In this document: piece by piece, positions 1 to 7,856 of the stretch
Layout: every line of letters starts with the position of its first letter
Position numbering within the stretch: the first letter of the stretch is position 1
From: an uncultured Eubacteriales bacterium
GTDB taxonomy: Bacteria; Bacillota; Clostridia; Peptostreptococcales; Anaerovoracaceae
Direction: 5' to 3'
DNA length: 64,000 nt
Assembly (NCBI GenBank): GCA_910583765.1
Contig: CAJTYS010000005.1
Coordinates: forward strand, 1 to 64,000
The notes under the pieces: model-generated
Databases searched by the model: none
What the model was told of the DNA's origin: nothing
Seen by the model: only the letters and a program-made list of their open reading frames with translations
Position numbers and translations under genes: made by a program

Positions 1-281
1 GAATGTTGTAAGAAAAGTTCACTTTTAACTTGTACTTTTTCTTGACATAGTACCAGCTTGTTCAGCAGTTCGTTCAGCGATTGCTGCCTGATTCCTAGAA
101 GATAGGACAAATCCTTAGTCGTGATTTCCGGCTGGATCTTCAGCATAGCAAGAACGCGGCCCTGCCCCCTTGTCGAATCAGCAAAGGGTCCAGATTCCGC
201 CTGACTGAACATCTGGCGGCGTTTCATGAGCCATTGCAGCGTGGACAGTTTTTCATAAATAATCATATATATATCATCCAT
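1..281 (-). CDS. MarR-family regulator, N-terminal part, probably interrupted
   Basis: Starts at 281 with an AGGAGG box at 291-296. The first ~75 residues look like a MarR winged-helix protein: an N-terminal helix, the GPFADSTRGQGRVLAML segment, then the recognition helix region IRQQSLNELLNKL. MarR proteins usually continue with a Gly-Tyr beta-wing and a Ser-Glu-x-Asp-Arg-Arg stretch. Here the frame stays open to the window edge but reads NKLVLCQEKVQVKSE, and no other frame of the first ~50 bases restores a wing. Homology therefore seems to end near position 50. The gene may be cut by an insertion, or the edge may hold an assembly junction. It would regulate itself and perhaps the divergent gene at 480. 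Family call is solid; intactness is doubtful. Confidence 0.65.
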   Translation of the reverse strand, partial: MDDIYMIIYEKLSTLQWLMKRRQMFSQAESGPFADSTRGQGRVLAMLKIQPEITTKDLSYLLGIRQQSLNELLNKLVLCQEKVQVKSELFLQH

Positions 282-300
282 ATTATCATTCCTCCTTTTG

Positions 301-335
301 TACAGGTACTTGTTAATTTTGATTATACAGGTACC
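301..335. promoter_or_regulatory. Repeated TACAGGTAC motif, probable MarR operator
   Basis: TACAGGTAC occurs at 301-309 and again at 326-334, 25 bp apart, one copy overlapping the -10 and the other lying just before the ribosome binding site of the MarR gene. The outer GGTAC and GTACC also form an inverted pair. The position suits autorepression; assignment to this MarR is an inference. Confidence 0.45.
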
Positions 336-350
336 AATTGTATTTGTCAA
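322..350 (-). promoter_or_regulatory. Consensus sigma-A promoter of the MarR gene
   Basis: Read on the minus strand there is a TTGACA (345-350), a 17-bp spacer and a TATAAT (322-327), an exact match to the sigma-A consensus, 41 bases upstream of the MarR start codon. Confidence 0.8.
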
Positions 351-402
351 CTCCTTTTATAAAAAACAAGGGAACATTGCTCTTTTCCGTGTTCCTAGCT
401 GG

Positions 403-431
403 TTGACCTGGCTGCGCCATTATGTTATAGT
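403..431 (+). promoter_or_regulatory. Promoter for the hypothetical gene at 480
   Basis: TTGACC at 403-408, a 17-bp spacer and TATAGT at 426-431. It lies about 50 bp upstream of the start codon at 480, which has an AAGGAG box at 464-469. Confidence 0.6.
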
Positions 432-479
432 TTTTCTACTCATAGTGTGGCATATAAGAATTCAAGGAGTTGATTCACA

Positions 480-1118
480 ATGAAAATAATTGAGACACAA
501 GGGCTTACCTATATTGAGCCGTTGGGTGAAAACTGCGAGTGGTATTGGGGAACCGATTACAGACACGGAGATTTGTATGAGGCCGAGGAAGTATATCAAA
601 ATCATGATCCTGTAACTTGTAATCGCCTTGTATTTGTCCATTATCCTGATGGCCGGATCATTGAACCGATGAAAGGAAAGGCTGGGCAATATTTTGGGAA
701 CCCGATCTCATATAATGGAAAAATACAAATCTTATTGGCCGATTTTCCGAAATCATCGCTCCATATTTTCCAATATGATGATACCGTAAATCAAGTCACC
801 GAGACGATTTCACTGCCTCTGACAACGGTGAAGGACTGTTACAATCTGCTGCTGCGGCAAGCCCCTTTGATGCTTACCCGGCAGGCGAACGATGGGAAGT
901 TTCAAATCATTTGGCCGGAAAAAGTTGAATTTGACATTGGCGAAACCGAGAGCTTTTACGAAAAAAAAGAAGACAAGTTGTTTTTCTGTCGGTGGTATGA
1001 AGACCCCGATTATAGAGAAGAGATCGTTGTCCGAAAGTATCCTACTGGCGAAATTTTAGAGGTCATTCCAGGCGCCTGGAGAAAAATGCCGGATGGTCAG
1101 ACATGGATTTTGCGGTAA
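480..1118 (+). CDS. Hypothetical protein, 212 aa
   Basis: I do not recognise the family. The start is supported by AAGGAG ten bases upstream. The protein is soluble, without signal peptide or membrane segment, rich in Trp, Tyr and acidic residues, and built of short alternating strands (for example RLVFVHYPDGRIIEP, then a later KYPTGEILEVIPG), which suggests an all-beta, possibly propeller-blade-like fold. The pattern of aromatic residue plus hydrophobic strand plus Asp/Thr-Gly turn occurs at least twice. It stands alone between its own promoter and a GC-rich hairpin, divergent from the MarR gene, so the two could form a regulator-target pair. No function can be assigned. Confidence 0.6.
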   Translation: MKIIETQGLTYIEPLGENCEWYWGTDYRHGDLYEAEEVYQNHDPVTCNRLVFVHYPDGRIIEPMKGKAGQYFGNPISYNGKIQILLADFPKSSLHIFQYDDTVNQVTETISLPLTTVKDCYNLLLRQAPLMLTRQANDGKFQIIWPEKVEFDIGETESFYEKKEDKLFFCRWYEDPDYREEIVVRKYPTGEILEVIPGAWRKMPDGQTWILR

Positions 1119-1127
1119 GGAAAATCC

Positions 1128-1162
1128 AGGGGAGGGGCCAGATTTTATCCGCCCCCCTTCCC
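1128..1162 (+). terminator. GC-rich hairpin after the 480 gene
   Basis: GGGGAGGGGC at 1129-1138 can pair with GCCCCCCTTCCC at 1151-1162 (one bulge). There is no clear T-run, so it is a weak terminator candidate between the convergent genes. Confidence 0.35.
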
Positions 1163-1218
1163 ATGAAATGATTATCGATCGGTTTGTTTAAAATGATTTT
1201 TTCGAGCATTCGCTTGGG

Positions 1219-1686
1219 CTACACGCCTTTCTTCGCTGTCATATGTTCGATCTCGATCTCAATCGCGACCGCGTTGTCCCATTCCGCTTTGATGTATTTT
1301 TTCCCGCCTTCCATAAATTCCGCAGAATATTTCGTCACAATGGCTTCCAGCGCTTTCTGCTTTTCTGCGTCGTTTTCCAAAACTCGGGCTTTTCCAAAGA
1401 TGATGACACTGGCGAACAGGGAATTGAACTCCTCAGGGATGATTTCGTCCTTGGCGACAACGCTGAAAGACACCTTTTCGTTTTTTCTAACGCAGTCCAG
1501 TTTATAACCCTCATTAGCGCCATGGAAATAAATTTTCCCGTCCGCGTAAGCGAAGTTGACTGGCACGGAGTATGGATAACCTTCTTCTCCGGTCAGGGCA
1601 AGGGCCCCATTGGTGCATTTTTCTAGCATCGCCACGGCTTCTTCACGGGACAGCTGCTGATCCTTTAGTCTCATTTCTCTGAACAT
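1219..1686 (-). CDS. Pyridoxamine 5'-phosphate oxidase-like flavoprotein (Nim-related)
   Basis: 155-residue split-barrel flavin-binding protein of the PPOX superfamily. The order of motifs matches the NimA-like group: an N-terminal LSREEAVAMLEKCTNGALA helix, the strand-turn GYPYSVPVNFAYADGKIYFHGA, and a later VSFSVV strand. Known members bind FMN or related cofactors and reduce small molecules; some inactivate nitroimidazoles, but most chromosomal copies have no proven substrate. The start at 1686 follows an AAAGGAGG box at about 1694-1701. It is a single-gene unit, convergent with the gene at 480 and divergent from hslO. Family is confident; resistance is not implied. Confidence 0.8.
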   Translation of the reverse strand: MFREMRLKDQQLSREEAVAMLEKCTNGALALTGEEGYPYSVPVNFAYADGKIYFHGANEGYKLDCVRKNEKVSFSVVAKDEIIPEEFNSLFASVIIFGKARVLENDAEKQKALEAIVTKYSAEFMEGGKKYIKAEWDNAVAIEIEIEHMTAKKGV

Positions 1687-1800
1687 TATTTGTTCCTCCT
1701 TTGACTTTGATGCATAAACGATATAATAGAATCAGGGTTTGCGCAAGGCCTAACCAGATACTTTTTGGCGGCCACTAAACTTGACAAGTACATATGGCTA

Positions 1801-1883
1801 GAAGTTCGTCAGAAAAAGTGTGGAATATAGATAGAAATTCATCAGAAAAAATGTATAGTTTGATTGAGAATTCATCGAAAAAT
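1801..1883. repeat. Three 33-bp-phased direct repeats
   Basis: A 17-base element of the form GAAATTCATCAGAAAAA recurs at 1801, 1834 and 1867 with a 33-bp period; the first copy reads GAAGTTCGTCAGAAAAA and the third is the most diverged. It lies in the divergent intergenic region between the PPOX-like gene and hslO. The regular phasing (about three helical turns) suits a cooperative protein-binding array. Confidence 0.5.
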
Positions 1884-2008
1884 TTGTCGATATTTCCTAT
1901 ATAACAAAAAATCCCCCACACACGCAAATTCCCCTATACAAACTTCACCCAAACTGTGTTAAAATGAGAAGATTGAAAGGAACCATGAAAAACGAGGTAC
2001 GAAAACAC

Positions 2009-2929
2009 ATGAGCAAAGCAATCATTGCGATCGATAAAAGCAGGTCCTATCGGGTCTACCTGACCATCACCACAGATCTGGTAGAACAAGCGAGAACCAT
2101 ACATCAAACCACGTCTCTGGCCACTGCGGGCCTGGGCCGGGTCCTGACAGCCGCGGGACTGATGGGGATCATGCTGAAAAACCCACAGGACAAATTGACC
2201 GTTCAGTTCAAAGGTGACGGCCCGGCACAGCAGATTTTGGCCACTGCCAATGGAGAAGGCCAGGTAAAAGGCTACATCGCCAACCCTGGAGTGGAACTGC
2301 CCCTGACAAAAGAGGGCAAGCTGGACGTAGGCGGCTCTCTGGGGATTGGCGACCTGCGGGTCATCAAGGACTTGGGGCTGAAAGAACCCTATATCGGTAC
2401 CATTGCCCTGGTCAACGGAGAAATCGCCGAAGACCTAACCGCGTATTTCTACATTTCCGAACAGCAAAACACATCCGTGGCCCTAGGCGTGCGCATCGAA
2501 CGGGACCACACTGTGGATGCGGCTGGCGGGATGATCATACAAATGCTGCCTGACGCGGAAGAGGGCGCGATCGATGCGCTGGAAGCCATGATCGGGAAGC
2601 TGCCGCCTCTGACCACTGTTATCCAGCAAATCAACCAAAACGCTGTGGGAAAAACCGAGACAGGAATGATCCAGGCTCTGCTGGAGGAAATTTTCCAAAG
2701 CCTTCCTCAGGAATATCAGCCTGAAATCCTGGAGACCAGAGACATCCAGTGGTGCTGCGACTGCAGCAGACAGCGGTTGGAACGGGCCCTCATGTCCATT
2801 GGGGAAAAAGATCTGAAAGAGATTCTGGAGGAAGACGGACAGGCGGAACTGCAATGCCAATTCTGTCTGAAAAAATATCACTTTAACAGGGAAGACCTGG
2901 AAAACATGTTGGAGGTCATGACAAAATGA
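2009..2929 (+). CDS. hslO: Redox-regulated chaperone Hsp33
   Basis: Hsp33 is a cytosolic holdase activated by oxidation and unfolding. The N-terminal domain (about residues 1-230) has the family's KLTVQFKGDGP and GVELPLTKEGKLDVGG stretches and the SEQQ turn before the VALGV strand. The C-terminal zinc switch is present as CDC and CQFC, giving the CxC...CxxC set. The open frame reaches back to 1964, but aligning the start with known Hsp33 proteins puts the beginning at MSKAIIAIDKS (2009). An ATG at 1985 with a close AGGA is the alternative. The last four bases overlap the next gene (ATGA), so the two are translationally coupled. Confidence 0.93.
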   Translation: MSKAIIAIDKSRSYRVYLTITTDLVEQARTIHQTTSLATAGLGRVLTAAGLMGIMLKNPQDKLTVQFKGDGPAQQILATANGEGQVKGYIANPGVELPLTKEGKLDVGGSLGIGDLRVIKDLGLKEPYIGTIALVNGEIAEDLTAYFYISEQQNTSVALGVRIERDHTVDAAGGMIIQMLPDAEEGAIDALEAMIGKLPPLTTVIQQINQNAVGKTETGMIQALLEEIFQSLPQEYQPEILETRDIQWCCDCSRQRLERALMSIGEKDLKEILEEDGQAELQCQFCLKKYHFNREDLENMLEVMTK

Positions 2930-3351
2930 AAGACATTATGATGCGGATCATCGGCACGCAGTTAAATGAAGATTGGGAAGAAGATCAGATGGAATTCATT
3001 ACAGAGGGCAAGCTTTATGAAAAAGGCGAAGCCATGTACCTGCTGTACGATGAAACGGAAATATCCGGACTGCCCGGCTGCAAGACCCGTCTCAAGCTGA
3101 AAGACGGGGTGATCAAAATGAAGCGGGTGGGAAAAAACATCGGCATTGACACCGAGATCCAGTTTGAGAAAGGAAAGCGCTACACTGGTTATTACGACAC
3201 GCCTTACGGCGCCATTGAAATGGAAGTCCTGACCAACCACATTGAAAACACCTTGTCACCTGATGGCACAGGAACGCTGAACATTGATTATGACATTAGC
3301 CTGAAAGGACTGCTGGAAGGGCGCAACAAACTGAACATCCAATTGATGTAA
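2926..3351 (+). CDS. DUF1934 family protein
   Basis: 141 residues with the DUF1934 (YwiB-like) pattern: a short basic N-terminus, then a run of beta strands expected to close into a small calycin-like barrel. Recognisable parts are the FITEGKLYEKGEAMYLLYDETE segment, the centre LKLKDGVIKMKRVG and the end GTLNIDYDISLKG. The biochemical role of the family is unknown. It overlaps the stop codon of hslO by four bases, which argues for co-expression with the redox chaperone; no link to redox chemistry is visible in the protein itself. Confidence 0.8.
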   Translation: MKDIMMRIIGTQLNEDWEEDQMEFITEGKLYEKGEAMYLLYDETEISGLPGCKTRLKLKDGVIKMKRVGKNIGIDTEIQFEKGKRYTGYYDTPYGAIEMEVLTNHIENTLSPDGTGTLNIDYDISLKGLLEGRNKLNIQLM

Positions 3352-3369
3352 GGCGCTTTTTTATTTTTT
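3321..3369 (+). terminator. Terminator overlapping the DUF1934 stop codon
   Basis: GCGC (3321-3324) pairs with GCGC (3353-3356), and inside it ACATC pairs with GATGT; TTTTTTATTTTTT follows. The hairpin includes the stop codon at 3349-3351. Confidence 0.45.
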
Positions 3370-3398
3370 ATATATAACAAAGGAGGCCACGGACCATT

Positions 3399-3491
3399 AT
3401 GATGAAACCTAGAACCGTAAAGATCATCGCCATCGCGATCATCGCTGCCATGGTAGTCACAAGCGTTGTAGGCGCGGTCGTATTTTTGTAG
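3399..3491 (+). CDS. 30-residue single-membrane-span peptide
   Basis: A short frame starting MMKPRTVKIIAIAIIAAMVV and ending in a hydrophobic run before TAG at 3489-3491. An exact AAAGGAGG box lies at 3379-3386, 12 bases before the first ATG. The layout is a basic N-terminus (K, R, K) followed by about 22 hydrophobic residues, that is, one membrane helix with the N-terminus inside. Similar tiny membrane proteins (DUF4044-like in appearance) occur in Firmicutes with no known role. It sits just ahead of the UPF0371 gene on the same strand. Usually missed by gene callers because of length; the strong ribosome binding site is the main support. Confidence 0.65.
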   Translation: MMKPRTVKIIAIAIIAAMVVTSVVGAVVFL

Positions 3492-3536
3492 AACTGAATT
3501 TGTGGAGCCAAAGAGAACCAAGAGGAGAGGAGCGAA

Positions 3537-5054
3537 ATGGAAAAAATAGGATTTGATGCGGAAAAATATATCGAGGAACAGTCTAAATACATTTTAAAGC
3601 GGATCAACGAAGGCCACAGCGAGCGGCTGTATCTGGAATTCGGCGGTAAGCTGGTCCACGACAAACACGCCATGCGCGTGCTTCCGGGCTTTGATGAAAA
3701 CGCTAAGATCAAGCTGCTGCATAGGGTAAAGGATCAGGCGGAGATCATCATCTGCATTTACTCAGGCGACATCACCACCAGCAAGACTCGAGCGGATTTT
3801 GGCATTACATATGACCTGGAAGTGCTGCGGCTCATTGACACTTTCCGCAAATATGAACTGAAGATCAACAGCGTGGTCGTCACCAGATACGAGGACGACG
3901 CGCCTGCGGTCGATATGTTTCTCAACAAGCTCCAGCGAAGAGGCATCAAAACCTACAAACATCGATTCACAAAGGGATACCCCACAGACGTGGAAACCAT
4001 TGTCAGCGATGAAGGCTACGGCGCGAACCCGTATATTGAAGTGGAAAAACCTTTGGTCGTAGTCACTGGTCCGGGAGGCGGCAGCGGAAAACTGGCCACA
4101 TGTCTTTCCCAGCTGTACCACGATTACAAGCGGGGCACAAAAGTGCGCTATGCGAAATTCGAGACATTCCCTATTTGGAACATCCCTTTGAAACATCCGG
4201 TGAACATCGCTTATGAAGCGGCCACAGCGGACCTGCGGGACGTGAACATGATCGACTCCTTCCATTTAGAGGCTTATGGAGAAACCGCGGTCAACTACAA
4301 CCGTGACCTGGAAGTTTTCCCAGTGGTCAAGCGGATCATAGAAAAAATCACAGGTGAAGAATCAGAGTACAAAAGTCCCACTGACATGGGGGTCAATAGA
4401 GCGGGCTTTGGCATCATAGACGATGAAGTCGTGCAGCATGCGGCTTGCCAGGAAATCATCCGCAGGTATCTGACCGCGCTCTGCGATTATAAGAAGGGCA
4501 AGATCGATGACGCTGCTTTGGAGCGCTCCAAACTGCTGATGGACAACTTGGATCTGAAGGTGGAAGACCGGACCGTGGTGCAGCCTGCCCGAGATTATGC
4601 GGAACACAAGAGAAATTCCAACGAACGCTATGAAAACGTGGTGGTCATGTCTCTGGAACTGCCAAACGGGACAATCGTCACAGGACGCAGTTCCCGCCGC
4701 ATGGTAGCGTCTGCGGCAGCTGTCCTCAATGCCATCAAAATGATGTGCGGCATGGCGGACGGCATCCATCTGATTTCGCCTAATGTGCTCAAAGGGATCC
4801 AGGACATGAAAACCGATATCCTGCGCAGAGAAAAGGCCAGTCTGCATTGCGAAGAGATCCTCAGCGCATTGACCATTTCCGCTACTACCAATCCGTCCGC
4901 GGAAGTGGCCCTCAGCAAACTGCCGGGCCTTCGAGGATGTCAGGCGCACTGCACGGCCATCCTCAGCGACAGCGATGAACAGACGCTAAAGGCTCTGGGC
5001 ATCGATGTGACATGTGACCCGGAATACATTACGAATAACCTTTACTTTGGGTAA
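3537..5054 (+). CDS. UPF0371 / DUF1846 family protein
   Basis: A 505-residue cytosolic protein of full family length. The start MEKIGFDAEKYIEEQSKYIL and the motif ending PLVVVTGPGGGSGKLATCLSQ (about residues 170-190) are typical of DUF1846. The Gly-rich GPGGGSGK loop resembles a P-loop, and some family members are described as ATP-dependent, but no physiological function is established. A GGAGAGGAG stretch upstream supports the start. Gene order suggests expression with the following thioesterase (24-bp gap) and AEC transporter. Confidence 0.88.
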   Translation: MEKIGFDAEKYIEEQSKYILKRINEGHSERLYLEFGGKLVHDKHAMRVLPGFDENAKIKLLHRVKDQAEIIICIYSGDITTSKTRADFGITYDLEVLRLIDTFRKYELKINSVVVTRYEDDAPAVDMFLNKLQRRGIKTYKHRFTKGYPTDVETIVSDEGYGANPYIEVEKPLVVVTGPGGGSGKLATCLSQLYHDYKRGTKVRYAKFETFPIWNIPLKHPVNIAYEAATADLRDVNMIDSFHLEAYGETAVNYNRDLEVFPVVKRIIEKITGEESEYKSPTDMGVNRAGFGIIDDEVVQHAACQEIIRRYLTALCDYKKGKIDDAALERSKLLMDNLDLKVEDRTVVQPARDYAEHKRNSNERYENVVVMSLELPNGTIVTGRSSRRMVASAAAVLNAIKMMCGMADGIHLISPNVLKGIQDMKTDILRREKASLHCEEILSALTISATTNPSAEVALSKLPGLRGCQAHCTAILSDSDEQTLKALGIDVTCDPEYITNNLYFG

Positions 5055-5077
5055 AAATAGAAAGGAGACCATTCTCC

Positions 5078-5500
5078 ATGGTGGAAAAGAGATTTGAAGA
5101 AATTATACAAAGGATAACCAACCCACGGGAACTGCGGCTCAACAACATGCTGGACCCATATTTCCTGGGCGCGGATGAAGAAGAGCAAACCTCAGAGATC
5201 CTATTTTGCACGCAAGACTGGGAACGAAACCAGAGAAATGAAATACACGGCGGCGCCATTGCTTCCATGTTCGATACGGCTATGGGCGTGACCGCGGCGG
5301 CCTTTGGCACTGGCAATGTTTCCACCGCTGACCTGCAGGTCAGCTTTATCCGGCCGTTTTTAAGCGGCGCGTTCATTTTTTCCGCGCAGATCACCAGCAT
5401 TGGGAAGACCTTGATCCGAGCTACCTGCGTGGCCAGGGAAAAGCAAAGTGGAAAGATCGTTGCCACGGCTTCGGGAACCTTCGTGCCGTTTAAGAAATAA
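5078..5500 (+). CDS. PaaI-family hotdog thioesterase
   Basis: 140 residues with the hotdog-fold motif HGGAIASMFDTAMG around residues 58-71, followed by TADLQVSFIRPF. The helix after the HGG turn carries the Asp that serves as the usual catalytic acid in PaaI-type acyl-CoA thioesterases. It would hydrolyse an acyl-CoA or aryl-CoA in the cytosol; the substrate cannot be predicted. The ribosome binding site is AAAGGAGA shortly before ATG 5078. It ends ten bases before the AEC transporter start, so these are probably one operon. Confidence 0.85.
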   Translation: MVEKRFEEIIQRITNPRELRLNNMLDPYFLGADEEEQTSEILFCTQDWERNQRNEIHGGAIASMFDTAMGVTAAAFGTGNVSTADLQVSFIRPFLSGAFIFSAQITSIGKTLIRATCVAREKQSGKIVATASGTFVPFKK

Positions 5501-5509
5501 AGGAGTAAT

Positions 5510-6454
5510 ATGTACGCAAGATATATTGTGCTGTTCGCTATTTTGTTCACTGGATATTTTTTGCGCAAGATTAACTTTTTAGACGATGACATGAACCACG
5601 GTCTCAACAAATTCATCGTCTATTTTGCGTACCCCTGTATGATCGTCCACAATCTGGGGACGCTGGAAATGAACAGCAGGCTGATCGTGAATTTTCTGCT
5701 GATGCTGGCCATGTCCCTGGCAGGATTTTTTATTTACGCCGGAGCCATGTGTCTTTACAGCAAGGCCAGGAAAATCCCTAAGGATATTTCTCATATCGTG
5801 GAGTTTTCCGCGGTTTCGCCCAACAACGGGTTCATGGGTTTCCCAATTTCCCTGCTGTTCTTTGGTGAAGAGGGGCTGTTCCTTATGCTGGCCCACAACG
5901 CTGCCATGAACTTTTTCTTTTTCACCTACGGTCTCCGCCTGCTGCGCAGGAACAAAGACGTGATCAGAAGACGCACGCCCAGATCCGTGCTGCGCTCTTT
6001 CCTAAAAGTTCTTTTTAACCCGAATATCATCGCTTTGATCATCGGGTTTCTTATCAGCGTTTTCCGTTTGGGCATACCAGGGCCAGTGGATGATTATTTG
6101 CTGTATCTGGGGAATGTTTCCACGCCAATGGCCATGATCTTCATCGGCTCCACTTTAGCTGGATGCAGTTTGCTGGAAGTCATTCGGGATCGGGTGGTCA
6201 TTGAAGCCACTCTGAACAAGCTGGTGATCCTGCCGCTATTGACTTACGGTTTGGTGATTTTCCTGCCCATTGACTCCCTGATCAAGTCCATGATGGTGCT
6301 GGGCTGCTGCTTCCCTGTGGCGGCCACGGTTTCCATGCTGGCTGAGCAGGAAGGAGAAGATCAGACAGTAGCGAGCAAGGTGCTGTTTCTCAGCACCCTG
6401 ATTTCCATCGGCACGATTCCTCTATCCATCATGCTGATTCAACATGTGATCTGA
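5510..6454 (+). CDS. AEC-family (auxin efflux carrier-like) transporter
   Basis: 314 residues with about ten hydrophobic segments in two halves, separated by a basic cytoplasmic loop (LRRNKDVIRRRTPRS). The family hallmark is the first-half motif VSPNNGFMGFPISLLFFGEEG and a second-half repeat with NVSTPMAMIFIGSTLAG. Members export or exchange organic acids such as malate or malonate and other small anions. AAAGGAG lies eight bases before the start, just after the thioesterase stop. The substrate is unknown. A hairpin at the left end of the downstream decamer array (6463-6500, followed by TTTTATTTT) probably ends this transcript. Confidence 0.88.
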   Translation: MYARYIVLFAILFTGYFLRKINFLDDDMNHGLNKFIVYFAYPCMIVHNLGTLEMNSRLIVNFLLMLAMSLAGFFIYAGAMCLYSKARKIPKDISHIVEFSAVSPNNGFMGFPISLLFFGEEGLFLMLAHNAAMNFFFFTYGLRLLRRNKDVIRRRTPRSVLRSFLKVLFNPNIIALIIGFLISVFRLGIPGPVDDYLLYLGNVSTPMAMIFIGSTLAGCSLLEVIRDRVVIEATLNKLVILPLLTYGLVIFLPIDSLIKSMMVLGCCFPVAATVSMLAEQEGEDQTVASKVLFLSTLISIGTIPLSIMLIQHVI

Positions 6455-6465
6455 TAGGTTAAAAA

Positions 6466-6557
6466 AGTTTTTGCAGTAATAATGCAAAAACTTTTATTTT
6501 GGACATAGTTTTTGAAATATATTTACAAAAACTATGGTATCGAATATAGTTTTTGCA
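6466..6557. repeat. Left 41-bp-phased array of inverted decamers
   Basis: Five decamers alternate in orientation: AGTTTTTGCA at 6466, TGCAAAAACT at 6483, AGTTTTTGAA at 6507, a TACAAAAACT at 6524 and AGTTTTTGCA at 6548. Forward copies are spaced 41 and 41 bp, reverse copies 41 bp. The first pair forms a hairpin with a T-rich 3' side. The array lies just beyond the 3' end of the ATPase gene and matches the array on its other side. Confidence 0.85.
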
Positions 6558-6605
6558 AGTAAAAATAAAATAGATTCCCAGCCATCAGGCAGAGCCTTTA
6601 AAATA

Positions 6606-7805
6606 TCAAGCTTTGGTAAGCCAATCCAGGACATTGAGCTGTTTGATCCCGTTATGAGAAACCATGGGGCCATAGTCCATTGTCAAAAGGTATTTCGGAT
6701 TATGGTCCTGGATGGCATCTAGGGGAGCCAGCTCCCGCTCCAGTGTCTTGCCATCCGCGTCCATGAGCGTATAGGCGACTTGGTAGTACTCTTCGCCTTC
6801 CTCTCCAATGGCGATAAAATCCACCTCTGCGGAGCCGACTTTGCCAATGTAAACTTCGTATCCTCGGCGCAGCAATTCCAAATACACAATATTTTCCAGG
6901 ATATGGCCGTTATCAGCCCTTTTATTGCCCAAAACGCTGTAACGCAGGCCAATGTCAGCGGCATAGTATTTGTTTCCGGTTTTCAAGTATTGCTTGCCCT
7001 TGATGTCATACCGGCTGATCTTATAGAAAATGAAGCTTTCGGTCAAAGCTTCCAAGTAGTTTTCAACAGTGTGCACTGTGATCTTTCGGCCAGCCGAGGT
7101 CATGGTGTCAGCGATTTTTTTGGTGGAACACAGGTTGCCGATGTTGTCGAACAGGAACCGAGTCACGCTTTTGAGCATTTCCACGTCAAAGATGCGCCGG
7201 CGAGCGATGATATCCTTGAGGACAATGGAATCGTAGATGCCATCCAGATATTGGCGAATGTCTTTGGGCCGTTCCAATTCCAGGGCATAGGGAAACGAGC
7301 TGTTATGGATGTAGTCCTGATACAGCTGGCTTAGATTACTGTTGTCCGGACGCGCTGACAGGAATTCCTTGAAGGATAGGGGCAGCATCTTGATTTCCAC
7401 ATAGCGTCCCGATAAGAGCGTCGCAAGCTCTCCTGACAACAAATGGGCGTTAGAACCGGTAATGTACACATCGCAGTTTTTCTTGATGAAAAGAGCGTCC
7501 ACAGCCTTTTGAAAATCAGCGACACGCTGCACTTCGTCCAGAAAAATGTAGTTCATCTTGTCAGGTGTCAGCTGTTCTGTGACCAACTGATACAGCGCTT
7601 TGTGATCGTTGATATCCGTATATTCGCCAGCTTCCAGGTTAAAAGCGATGATTTGATAGGGCTCCACGCCGCTTTGCAAAAGATGTGCTTGATAAAGTTC
7701 AAATAGTGTGGATTTTCCGCAGCGGCGGATGCCTGTGACCACTTTGATCAAGTGTTTGTCTTGAAAATGAAGCAGGTTTTCCAAATATTCCTTTCTTGCT
7801 ATCAT
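6606..7805 (-). CDS. DUF4143-type P-loop ATPase
   Basis: About 399 residues. The N-terminal AAA domain has Walker A GIRRCGKST (about residues 23-31), Walker B YIFLDEVQ and a sensor ITGSNAHLLSGELATLLSGR. The C-terminal half has the DUF4143 fold ending in a PD-(D/E)XK-like segment GSAEVDFIAIGEEGEEYYQV. The open frame extends to 7829, but an AAAGGAGG box at 7813-7820 lies inside that extension, so translation starts at 7805. Members of this family are abundant, often acquired horizontally, and have no settled function; roles in DNA metabolism or defence have been guessed. It is transcribed against its left neighbour and is flanked on both sides by the same decamer array, which suggests a self-contained module. 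Confidence 0.88.
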   Translation of the reverse strand: MIARKEYLENLLHFQDKHLIKVVTGIRRCGKSTLFELYQAHLLQSGVEPYQIIAFNLEAGEYTDINDHKALYQLVTEQLTPDKMNYIFLDEVQRVADFQKAVDALFIKKNCDVYITGSNAHLLSGELATLLSGRYVEIKMLPLSFKEFLSARPDNSNLSQLYQDYIHNSSFPYALELERPKDIRQYLDGIYDSIVLKDIIARRRIFDVEMLKSVTRFLFDNIGNLCSTKKIADTMTSAGRKITVHTVENYLEALTESFIFYKISRYDIKGKQYLKTGNKYYAADIGLRYSVLGNKRADNGHILENIVYLELLRRGYEVYIGKVGSAEVDFIAIGEEGEEYYQVAYTLMDADGKTLERELAPLDAIQDHNPKYLLTMDYGPMVSHNGIKQLNVLDWLTKA

Positions 7806-7827
7806 ATGCTTGCCTCCTTTTGCAATC

Positions 7828-7856
7828 ATTATACAATAATCGTTATGAAAAGTAAA
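7828..7856 (-). promoter_or_regulatory. Promoter of the array-flanked ATPase
   Basis: On the minus strand, TTTACT (7851-7856), a 17-bp spacer and TATAAT (7828-7833). The -35 touches the first decamer of the right-hand array, so a protein on the array would block or assist polymerase. Confidence 0.55.

Noticed and set aside
1219..1686. Nitroimidazole resistance gene
   Set aside because: The protein belongs to the wider PPOX/Nim-like group, but sequence alone does not show nitroreductase activity, so only the family is claimed.
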